Below, piece after piece: positions 42,385 through 49,284 of a stretch of 64,000 nucleotides of DNA (position 1 is its first letter; each line of letters begins with the position of its first letter). Origin of the DNA: Clostridiales bacterium UBA7285 (GTDB lineage: Bacteria > Bacillota > Clostridia > Peptostreptococcales > Anaerovoracaceae); assembly GCA_002472145.1 (NCBI GenBank), contig DKRJ01000013.1, positions 62,001 to 126,000 on the forward strand, written 5' to 3'. A program made the position numbers and the translations under genes. The notes beneath the pieces were generated by a model that was not told the origin of the DNA, did not search any database, and saw nothing but the letters and a program-made list of their open reading frames with translations.

Positions 42385-43191
42385 TTACACAAGCTCTTCG
42401 TGGGAGCAGGTTACCGTGTCGTGTATACACGATCCGTCAATATTATAAACGATATTTTTTCCTTTGTTAAGAAGCAAAAGATATTCTATGTTTCCTTTGG
42501 CTCCTTTAACAGGAGAATACGTCAGACCTGCCGCGCAGAGTCCGTTTTCGGCCGCGTATGAGATGACATCCGCTATGACGCGCTCGTGGACTGCGGGGTC
42601 ACGGACTATGCCGTTCTTCCCCACATCTTCCCTTCCGGCCTCGAACTGCGGCTTTACGAGCACGACGGCCGACGATCCGTCACGCATGAACTTTACCATG
42701 GCCGGGAAGATCCTGCTCAGCGAGATGAAAGACACGTCCGCGCTCGCAAAGTCGATCTCGTGGGGAACAGCGTCGTCCGCAATATATCTGAAGTTGCATT
42801 TTTCTATGCTCACTACGCGCGAATCTGTCCTGAGCTTGTAGGCGAGCTGCCCGTAGCCTACGTCGATGGAATATACCCTCGACGCGCCGTGAGACAGCAT
42901 GCAGTCCGTGAATCCGCCTGTAGACGCTCCCACGTCCATGCACGTCTTTCCGGTCAGATCTATGCCGAACTCTCCTATTGTCTTTTCGAGTTTCAGACCA
43001 CCGCGGCTCACGAACGGGCACGGGTCGCTCCTGACCTCGATCTCTGCGTCGACGTCAACCGGAGTGCCTGGCTTGTCGCTTATCGCTCCGCCGACGTAAA
43101 CCAGACCTTCCATGATCGCTGTTTTCGCGCGCTCGCGTGACGGGAAGCATCCTTTTTCGACTAAAAGTACGTCAAGCCTTTGTTTTTTCAA
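42385..43191 (-). CDS. tlyA: TlyA family rRNA 2'-O-methyltransferase (hemolysin A)
   Basis: SAM-dependent RNA methyltransferase with an N-terminal S4 RNA-binding domain (about 1-60: QRLDVLLVEKGCFPSRERAKTAIMEG core) and an FtsJ/RrmJ domain (about 75-245) containing CMDVGASTGGFTDCMLSHGA and VLVKPQFEAGREDVGKNGIVRD. In Mycobacterium TlyA methylates 16S and 23S rRNA and sets capreomycin susceptibility; clostridial members lack detailed study. Start is TTG 43191 with GGAGG upstream, overlapping dxs by 20 bases. Length 268. Confidence 0.93.
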   Translation of the reverse strand: MKKQRLDVLLVEKGCFPSRERAKTAIMEGLVYVGGAISDKPGTPVDVDAEIEVRSDPCPFVSRGGLKLEKTIGEFGIDLTGKTCMDVGASTGGFTDCMLSHGASRVYSIDVGYGQLAYKLRTDSRVVSIEKCNFRYIADDAVPHEIDFASADVSFISLSRIFPAMVKFMRDGSSAVVLVKPQFEAGREDVGKNGIVRDPAVHERVIADVISYAAENGLCAAGLTYSPVKGAKGNIEYLLLLNKGKNIVYNIDGSCIHDTVTCSHEELV

Positions 43192-45019
43192 GTTCAGCCT
43201 CCGCCGCGCGCGCTATTCCCTCAGCGTCCAGTCCGTATTTATGATAAAGATGATCCGGGCTGCCGTGTTCTATGAATTTATCGGGCCACGCGACGTTCGC
43301 GACTCTCCTGCCATCGTACGCCGCCTTTACGGTTTCTCCGAATCCGCCTGTGTACACGTTATCCTCCACAGTCAGCAGAGGGACGTTTTCTCCGGGCATC
43401 ACGCTGTCGTCAAATGGCCTCACCGCGCCGACGTTGACTACCTCGGCGCTTATCCCCTTTTCGTCGAGCATTTCGGCAGCGTCCAGCGAAGGTTTCAGCA
43501 TCGTTCCGACGGCGAGGATGCAGATATCGGTACCTTCTCTTACGACAAAGTTTTTCCCTTTGAAAGGATAGCCGGCCAGCTGGTCAAGCAGAGCCGCTCC
43601 GCGAGGGTATCTGACGGCGACCGGCCCGTCGATCTCCTTAATGGCGTAATCTATCATCTCCCTGAGCTGGGCGGCGTCGCAAGGCGCCAGTATCGTCATC
43701 CCGGGCATGGTCGACAGATATGAGATGTCAAAGATCCCGTGGTGCGTCTCACCGTCCTGTCCCACTATACCCGCTCTGTCGATGGCAAATACGACGTGCA
43801 GGCCCTGCAGGCAGACGTCCTCGAGTATCTCGTCGTACGCGCGCTGCAGGAACGATGAATATATAGCAACGACAGGCTTGAGACCGCTTGAAGCCATTCC
43901 CGCGGCGTATATCACGGCGTGGGCCTCGGCTATCCCGACGTCAAAGACGCGCTCCGGCATATACTTCTTCATAGTCGCAAGTCCGGTGGCGTCTGTCATC
44001 GCAGCCGATATCGCCACGACGTTTTCGTCGCGGTGCGCGGCGCGGAAAACGGCTTCGCCGAATACGTCGGAATACGATTTCTGCGGAGCTTTAAGCGGGA
44101 TGCCTGTTTCGGGATCGAACGGGCCTATCCCGTGATACTTCTCCGGCGTCTTCTCCGCCTGGAAGTAGCCCCTGCCTTTTTTTGTTATAAAATGTACCAG
44201 TACTGGCTGGTTGTAAGTCTTTGCGAGTTCGAGCGCCTCCAGGACCGACTTCATGTCGTTTCCGTCGAAAGGCCCCAGGTATTTCAGCCCCATCTCCTCG
44301 AAGAGGATGCCGCCTTCGATCAAAGCGTATTTTATCTGATCTCTGCGCCTGCGGAGTTCCTCGGCGATAGCCTCTCCACCGACAGGCAGCCTGGAAAGCG
44401 CTGTCTTCAAAGAGTCTTTTGCGAAACGGTATTTCGACGATGCCCTGAGCTTGGCGAAATGCTTTGATACGCCGCCCGTGTTCGGAGAGATCGACATCCC
44501 GTTGTCATTGAAGATAACGATCATCCTGCGTCCGCTTGTTCCCAGATTGTTCAGGCCCTCGTAGGCAGGTCCGCCAGTAAGCGCTCCGTCCCCCACGAGA
44601 GCGACTACCTCGTAGTCTTCGCCTCTCAGGTCACGGGCCGCAGCCATTCCCAGAGCCGCTGATATAGCGGTGCTCGAGTGGCCTGTCTCATATGTGTCGT
44701 ATTCGCTCTCCCTGCGTTTGGGGAAGCCGGACATTCCTCCCTCCTGCCTGAGCGTCGGGAAATCCGCCGCTCTACCCGACAGGATCTTGTGAACGTACGA
44801 CTGATGGCCTACGTCGTATACGAATTTATCGCGAGGCGGGTCGAAAACCTTATACATCCCGAGCGAAATCTCTACGATCCCGAGATTCGAAGCCAGGTGG
44901 CCTCCGGTCTTTGAGACGCTGTCTATCAGGAATTCTCGTATCGCGACGGCTGTGAGTTCCAGGCCGTGCACGTCCATCTTTTTAATGTCTTCGGGAAGGG
45001 AAAGATCTTTGAGTTCCAA
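43172..45019 (-). CDS. dxs: 1-deoxy-D-xylulose-5-phosphate synthase
   Basis: TPP enzyme joining pyruvate and glyceraldehyde 3-phosphate, the entry to the MEP isoprenoid pathway. Landmarks: GGHLASNLGIVEI, DVGHQSYVHKILSGR, the TPP/Mg motif GDGALTGG, and in the transketolase half AIDRAGIVGQDGETHHG and RYPRGAA. 615 residues. Start is TTG 45019, placed 8 bases after GGAGG; no ATG precedes the conserved core. It follows ispA after 81 bases, the usual xseA-xseB-ispA-dxs-tlyA order. Confidence 0.97.
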   Translation of the reverse strand: MELKDLSLPEDIKKMDVHGLELTAVAIREFLIDSVSKTGGHLASNLGIVEISLGMYKVFDPPRDKFVYDVGHQSYVHKILSGRAADFPTLRQEGGMSGFPKRRESEYDTYETGHSSTAISAALGMAAARDLRGEDYEVVALVGDGALTGGPAYEGLNNLGTSGRRMIVIFNDNGMSISPNTGGVSKHFAKLRASSKYRFAKDSLKTALSRLPVGGEAIAEELRRRRDQIKYALIEGGILFEEMGLKYLGPFDGNDMKSVLEALELAKTYNQPVLVHFITKKGRGYFQAEKTPEKYHGIGPFDPETGIPLKAPQKSYSDVFGEAVFRAAHRDENVVAISAAMTDATGLATMKKYMPERVFDVGIAEAHAVIYAAGMASSGLKPVVAIYSSFLQRAYDEILEDVCLQGLHVVFAIDRAGIVGQDGETHHGIFDISYLSTMPGMTILAPCDAAQLREMIDYAIKEIDGPVAVRYPRGAALLDQLAGYPFKGKNFVVREGTDICILAVGTMLKPSLDAAEMLDEKGISAEVVNVGAVRPFDDSVMPGENVPLLTVEDNVYTGGFGETVKAAYDGRRVANVAWPDKFIEHGSPDHLYHKYGLDAEGIARAAEAELEKTKA

Positions 45020-45100
45020 AAGTACGTCCTCCGTCTGTATGTCTTTACGAATATTTTCCGCCTGAGCGGCGGTGTACGCGGTGCACCCGCGGTATCCGCT

Positions 45101-46018
45101 CTATTTCGTCCTATTTGCCAGATCGGAAAGCATCCTGCGGAAGAAGTCGGCGCGCTCGCCGTAAGGCTCCAGAGCCGCGGCGGCCTCCTCGTTCAGGGTC
45201 CTGACGCACTCTTCGGCTTTTTCGAGGCCCATGACCGTCACGAACGTGTTCTTGTTCCTCTCTTCGTCCACGTGAGGGTTCTTGCCGAGTTCCTCGGCTG
45301 TGCCCATGACGTCGAGGATGTCGTCGACTATCTGGAAAGATGCTCCCAGGCATTCGGCGTACTTTGACATGTGGTTCATGGTGTCGTCGTCGGCTCCGCC
45401 CAGGTAGAGCCCGGCCTTGACCGATCCTGTGATCAGCGCGCCTGTTTTGTTGGCGTCGATGTACTCGAGCATCTCGCGCGAGCATCTGCGGCCTTCGTTT
45501 TCGATGTCTGACACCTGACCGGCCACCATGCCTCTCACCCCGGCGGCCTTAGCCAGAGTGAACATCGCCTTGATGCGGCGGATCAGTTCTTTGCTGTCTC
45601 CGAAATAGAGCATCATGTTCTTAGGCATGATCTCATATGCCGTGTTCAGCAGACCGTCTCCGGCCAGCGTCGCGATCCCGGCGCCGTAGACCTTATGGTT
45701 CGTCGGTTTGCCGCGTCTCAGGTCGTCGTTGTCCATCGCAGGGAGATCGTCGTGTATCAGCGAATACGTATGGATGTATTCGACGGCGCATGCGTAAGGC
45801 AGGGCCTCGTTGACACTGCCCCCGGCAAACTCGCACGCGGCCAGCAGCAGAACAGGCCTGACGCGCTTTCCGCCCGCCGTCAGAGAATATTTCATCGCTT
45901 CGTAGATCGTTTCGCTTCTCTGATCGATATCCGGGATGTAGTCGAGGATATGATCGTCGATCAGTTTCTTATATGACTCGTAGTCGCCCATCGCAGGCTT
46001 AGTTTTCGTCGCGCCCAT
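45101..46018 (-). CDS. ispA: Polyprenyl diphosphate synthase (farnesyl/geranyl type)
   Basis: Condenses IPP with allylic diphosphates. The first aspartate-rich motif is DDLPAMDNDDLRRG, with GGKRVRPVLLLAA upstream; the second is QIVDDILDVMG. The two small residues before the first motif (IHTYSLIHDD) suggest a short, C15-type product. 305 residues. AAGGTGG precedes ATG 46018, giving a 20-base overlap with xseB; a later ATG at 45991 lacks such a site. Confidence 0.95.
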   Translation of the reverse strand: MGATKTKPAMGDYESYKKLIDDHILDYIPDIDQRSETIYEAMKYSLTAGGKRVRPVLLLAACEFAGGSVNEALPYACAVEYIHTYSLIHDDLPAMDNDDLRRGKPTNHKVYGAGIATLAGDGLLNTAYEIMPKNMMLYFGDSKELIRRIKAMFTLAKAAGVRGMVAGQVSDIENEGRRCSREMLEYIDANKTGALITGSVKAGLYLGGADDDTMNHMSKYAECLGASFQIVDDILDVMGTAEELGKNPHVDEERNKNTFVTVMGLEKAEECVRTLNEEAAAALEPYGERADFFRRMLSDLANRTK

Positions 46019-46217
46019 AGTAATCCACCTTCAGTTTTGCGTCATCGATGATGGCCTTGCATTTTTCATAGTATTCGGTCCCCTCTTTATAATATTTGAG
46101 GGTCTCGTCCATAGTCATGTCATCCGACTTGATCTTTTCGGAGATGTCTCTGAGGTGGCCGAGCGCTTCCTCGAAAGTCATTTCCTCTTTCTTGTCTTCC
46201 TTCTTCTTTTCAGCCAT
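45999..46217 (-). CDS. xseB: Exodeoxyribonuclease VII small subunit
   Basis: Small helical subunit of ExoVII, which degrades single-stranded DNA. 72 residues with the family core TFEEALGHLRDISEKIKSDDMTMDETLKYYKEG split here by positions 15-48, preceded by a lysine/glutamate-rich head MAEKKKEDKKEE. It overlaps xseA by 8 bases and ispA by 20, indicating tight translational coupling. Confidence 0.95.
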   Translation of the reverse strand: MAEKKKEDKKEEMTFEEALGHLRDISEKIKSDDMTMDETLKYYKEGTEYYEKCKAIIDDAKLKVDYYGRDEN

Positions 46218-47391
46218 TGCTCCGACTTTCCTTTCCTGCTTTGCTGTTTCCGCGCCTGACTTCGTCGACGGTGCACAAAGCCATACCGTCGCTGAATATT
46301 ATATCAACTTTCTCGCCTGCACTGAGGCTTGAAGCGGACGCGACCTGCCTTCCCGCGCTGTCTGTTATCACGGCGCAGCCCTCGGCTATCGCGGTCCGCG
46401 GGTCTTTCCGTTTGATCTCCGAGTAGAGGCGCTCCGTCTCCGCGTCCAGTCTGTTCAGCCTGTCCTTGACGGCAAAAGTCAACTCGCCGAGAAGCGCTTC
46501 CGCTTCAGAGTTCTTTCTGATCAGCCTGTTGCTGACGTAAAGATTGATACTCCCCATCAGGCTGTCCGCGTCCCTCGATACAGCGGCATCCTCCGGCACG
46601 GCCATCTGCGCTGCCGCGGTCGGTGTCTCTGCGTAGGCGTCCGCCACAAAGTCGGTGATCGAGCGGTCGATCTCATGACCTACACCGGAGATGACAGGAA
46701 TGCCGCACGCGTAGATTGCTCTGGCGAGTCCCTCGTCGTTGAAGGCCATCAGGTCCTCCGGAGATCCTCCGCCTCGCCCTATGATGATCAGATCGACATC
46801 GCCCGCGTATTCGGTCTCGATGGTCTTAAGGGCGTCTGTCATGTCCCGCGCCGCCTCCGCACCCTGAACGAGCACCGGGAAAACCGTGACGTGAGTCATA
46901 GCGGTACGGGAACTGATTATTTTAAGTATGTCCTTTACAGCGGCGCCTGTCGCCGACGTGACTACGGCTATGTGCTTCGGGAATGCGGGCAGAGGCTTTT
47001 TATGTTTTTTATCGAACAGACCTTCAGCCTCGAGTTTCCTGGAAAGCTCAGCAAAAGCGGCCGCCATCTCCCCCAGACCCTCGTGTTCTATCCTGTCGAT
47101 GATCACCGAATATGATCCGTAAGGGACATAAACGTCTACTCTTCCCGTGACGATGACCTTGTCGGATTTTTTGTAATCGTTCTCATGGCCCGGGGTTATC
47201 ATGTCTGCGTATAGGACGCATTCGACCCTGGAAGTACCGTCGGAAAGAGTTATGTACTCATGGCCTTTTTGGGAAAAAGAGACATTCGTGATCTCCCCCG
47301 AGACAGAGATAGTCCTGAGAAGCGGGTCTTTGATGACGATCGATCTGATATAGCTGTTCAACTGTGAAACTGTAAGCGGTTTCAAAGCCAT
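46210..47391 (-). CDS. xseA: Exodeoxyribonuclease VII large subunit
   Basis: Catalytic subunit of ExoVII. N-terminal OB-fold (about 1-100: LTVSQLNSYIRSIV, VSGEITNVSFSQKGHEYITL) and catalytic region with VVTSATGAAVKDIL, IIIGRGGGSPEDLMAFND, PVISGVGHEIDRSITDFVADAYAETPTAAAQ-type motifs. At 393 residues it is somewhat shorter than the 400-450 usual, the coiled-coil C-terminal part being reduced. ATG 47391 follows GGAAAAAAGGA and overlaps the preceding gene by 10 bases. Confidence 0.95.
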   Translation of the reverse strand: MALKPLTVSQLNSYIRSIVIKDPLLRTISVSGEITNVSFSQKGHEYITLSDGTSRVECVLYADMITPGHENDYKKSDKVIVTGRVDVYVPYGSYSVIIDRIEHEGLGEMAAAFAELSRKLEAEGLFDKKHKKPLPAFPKHIAVVTSATGAAVKDILKIISSRTAMTHVTVFPVLVQGAEAARDMTDALKTIETEYAGDVDLIIIGRGGGSPEDLMAFNDEGLARAIYACGIPVISGVGHEIDRSITDFVADAYAETPTAAAQMAVPEDAAVSRDADSLMGSINLYVSNRLIRKNSEAEALLGELTFAVKDRLNRLDAETERLYSEIKRKDPRTAIAEGCAVITDSAGRQVASASSLSAGEKVDIIFSDGMALCTVDEVRRGNSKAGKESRSNG

Positions 47392-48368
47392 TCCTTTTTT
47401 CCTCCGAGCAGGGAGATGCCCACCGCGTTGTCTGAAGACAATTTTTCGTCTCCGAACACCGGTACGAGGCCGCGGGCGAATTTATCTGGTATGAGCGACC
47501 TCATGGTCCTGCTCGACGAAACGCCGCCCATAAGCAGGAAATCGGTCACACCGTACTTCTCTGCGGCATATGCGCATGAATCCGAGATCGCGTCGGAAAG
47601 CCTGACGAAAAGTTCGGCACATAATCTTCCCGCCTGATCAGATCCCGAGCTCTCATAACTCCTCCCGGCAGCCGTATCGATGCCAGAGAGGTTGAAATAT
47701 CCGTCATTTACTTTGATCTTAGGCAATGCGGCACCTTTGACCGGTCCGTATTTATCTATATACCCGGAGGCGAGTCTGTCGACGTATTCTCCCGCCGGGA
47801 AAGGATATCCCATCAGGACCCCAAGCCTGTCGACCGCCTGCCCCGCTGCAATGTCGAGCGTGCCGCCGATCTTTTCTATTCTTTCGCCGACCAGAAGAAG
47901 TTCTGTCGTGCCACCCGAAAGGTGGAACGCCGCAAATCTCCTGTCGGAAAATCCGCATTCACCCGCCCTGACGTGCGGTTCAAACTTTGTTCCCACGGCA
48001 GCGGCCGCTATGTGTCCTTCCTGATGCGAAAACGAGAATCTGTCGCATTCGTACGCTGCGGCCAGGATCCCCGCGGCAGAGACTCCCGCGTTGAACACCG
48101 GCATATATGAGCCTTCCTCGGGTCTGGGCCTTTCGGACGCGGAAACGCAGACGACTTTTCCGCCGCGCAGGAAACCGGCGGCTTCCGCGATCATGTCCGG
48201 CAGAGCGTTCACATGCTGAAAAAGCGCTTCCTGCTGTCTCAGACCGCGTTCCCCTTTAGCCACTTCGAGGAATCTGCGTTCGTCGCACAGTACGCGCCCT
48301 TCCCTGTCTGTCACCGCCACAGACGTCTTGTAATTGCTTGTATCTATTCCTATCGAATATTCTTCCAT
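47382..48368 (-). CDS. TsaD/Kae1-like protein (M22 family paralog)
   Basis: ASKHA-fold protein of 328 residues related to TsaD, the t6A37 tRNA enzyme. It has an N-terminal SIGIDTSNYKTSVAV, the metal-binding pair in FSHQEGHIAAA (HxxGH against HMEAH in TsaD), AFHLSGGTTELLLV, and GGVSSSRTMRSL near the end. The divergence and the place between nusB and xseA, a recurring context in Clostridia, suggest a paralog with its own role rather than TsaD itself, which would be encoded elsewhere. The function is not established. I use ATG 48368 (TGATG overlap with the nusB stop, GGAAGAG upstream); the longer frame to 48515 lies inside nusB. Confidence 0.85.
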   Translation of the reverse strand: MEEYSIGIDTSNYKTSVAVTDREGRVLCDERRFLEVAKGERGLRQQEALFQHVNALPDMIAEAAGFLRGGKVVCVSASERPRPEEGSYMPVFNAGVSAAGILAAAYECDRFSFSHQEGHIAAAAVGTKFEPHVRAGECGFSDRRFAAFHLSGGTTELLLVGERIEKIGGTLDIAAGQAVDRLGVLMGYPFPAGEYVDRLASGYIDKYGPVKGAALPKIKVNDGYFNLSGIDTAAGRSYESSGSDQAGRLCAELFVRLSDAISDSCAYAAEKYGVTDFLLMGGVSSSRTMRSLIPDKFARGLVPVFGDEKLSSDNAVGISLLGGKKEWL

Positions 48369-48841
48369 CACTCTTCCGGCTTTGACGATGCCAGAGCGCC
48401 GAGGATACCATTGACGTAGGATGGGGAGTTTTCCGTCCCGTATTTCTTTGCCAGATCTACGGCTTCGTTTATAGATACGGCGTCGGGGATATCGTCCATG
48501 TACAGGATCTCGCACGCAGCCACTCTGAGAACGGCGAGGTCTGTCTTCGGCATCCGCGATAGGGTCCAGCGCCTGCAGTGCGCCTCGATGTTTTTGTCTA
48601 TATCCTCCCGGTTGCTGCAGATAAGAGTATAGACTTTTTCGCAGTATTTCCGCTGCAAGCCGGGTATTGCCGCTTCAGGAGGATCGACGTCCTCTCCGTC
48701 GGCAAAGCCCTGAGCCATGTATCTGTCCATCTCGTCCGCTACGAATCTGCCAGCGATGTCCATCTGGTATACGATTTTCATCATGAACTCGCGCGCCGCT
48801 CTGCGCTGCTCGCGCTGATTTTCTCTGCCGGTCTTTCCCAT
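48368..48841 (-). CDS. nusB: Transcription antitermination factor NusB
   Basis: RNA-binding protein acting with NusA, NusE and NusG in rRNA antitermination. All-helical 157-residue protein: REFMMKIVYQMDI near the N-terminus, then ICSNREDIDKNIEAHCRRWTLSRMPKTDLAVLRVAACEILYMDDIPDAVSINEAVDLAKKYG broken here into its known blocks around residues 75-140, and ending PSYVNGILGAL. The charged head RENQREQRRAAREF is typical. ATG 48841 is one base after the asp23 stop; an in-frame ATG at 48862 falls inside asp23. Confidence 0.95.
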   Translation of the reverse strand: MGKTGRENQREQRRAAREFMMKIVYQMDIAGRFVADEMDRYMAQGFADGEDVDPPEAAIPGLQRKYCEKVYTLICSNREDIDKNIEAHCRRWTLSRMPKTDLAVLRVAACEILYMDDIPDAVSINEAVDLAKKYGTENSPSYVNGILGALASSKPEE

Positions 48842-48842
48842 G

Positions 48843-49211
48843 TTATTCCTTTTTAAGATCATTCGTCGTCTTTCTGACGCCCTGAACGTGGATGTTTATT
48901 TCGTCCGCGATGACACCGGTGATCTCCGTTATGTCAAAAGCGACCTTTTTCTGCACGCTGAAAGCGAGCTGCGGGATATACGCCCCGTACGCCGCTATCA
49001 GGTAGATGTTGATGATGACGGATTTGCCGTGTCTGACAACCATGACTCCGCGGTAAGTAGTAGTCCCGCGCGAAAAGTTGTCTAAATTGAGGTTTGCGCC
49101 TACCTCGTCGAGGTCGACGACACCCTGAACAGAAAGAGCGGACGACGCTACGCACGCCGCCAGCATTTTATCCGATACTCTGATGGAACCGATCTCGTCA
49201 TCGCGACCCAT
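48843..49211 (-). CDS. Asp23/Gls24 family envelope stress protein (YqhY-like)
   Basis: 122-residue member of the Asp23 family. Its position directly before nusB matches Bacillus yqhY, which modulates acetyl-CoA carboxylase and fatty-acid synthesis. Visible features: IRVSDKMLAACVASSALSVQGVVDL, VMVVRHGKSVIINIYLIAAYGAYIPQLA and the C-terminal VIADEINIHVQGV. No membrane segment. GGGAGGATCACC precedes the ATG, and an extended -10 promoter lies about 30 bases upstream, making this the first gene of the asp23-nusB-...-aminotransferase unit. Confidence 0.92.
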   Translation of the reverse strand: MGRDDEIGSIRVSDKMLAACVASSALSVQGVVDLDEVGANLNLDNFSRGTTTYRGVMVVRHGKSVIINIYLIAAYGAYIPQLAFSVQKKVAFDITEITGVIADEINIHVQGVRKTTNDLKKE

Positions 49212-49241
49212 GAATGGTGATCCTCCCGCTGTTCAGAAATG

Positions 49242-49250
49242 ATTATACCA
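49242..49250 (-). promoter_or_regulatory. Extended -10 promoter ahead of asp23
   Basis: Minus-strand TGGTATAAT (consensus TATAAT with TGn extension), about 30 bases before the asp23 ATG; -35 region weak. No clear terminator was found between the GTPase gene end (49285) and this promoter. Confidence 0.6.
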
Positions 49251-49284
49251 TGATTCGGCCCGCCGGAATAGGAATAAAGCTATA

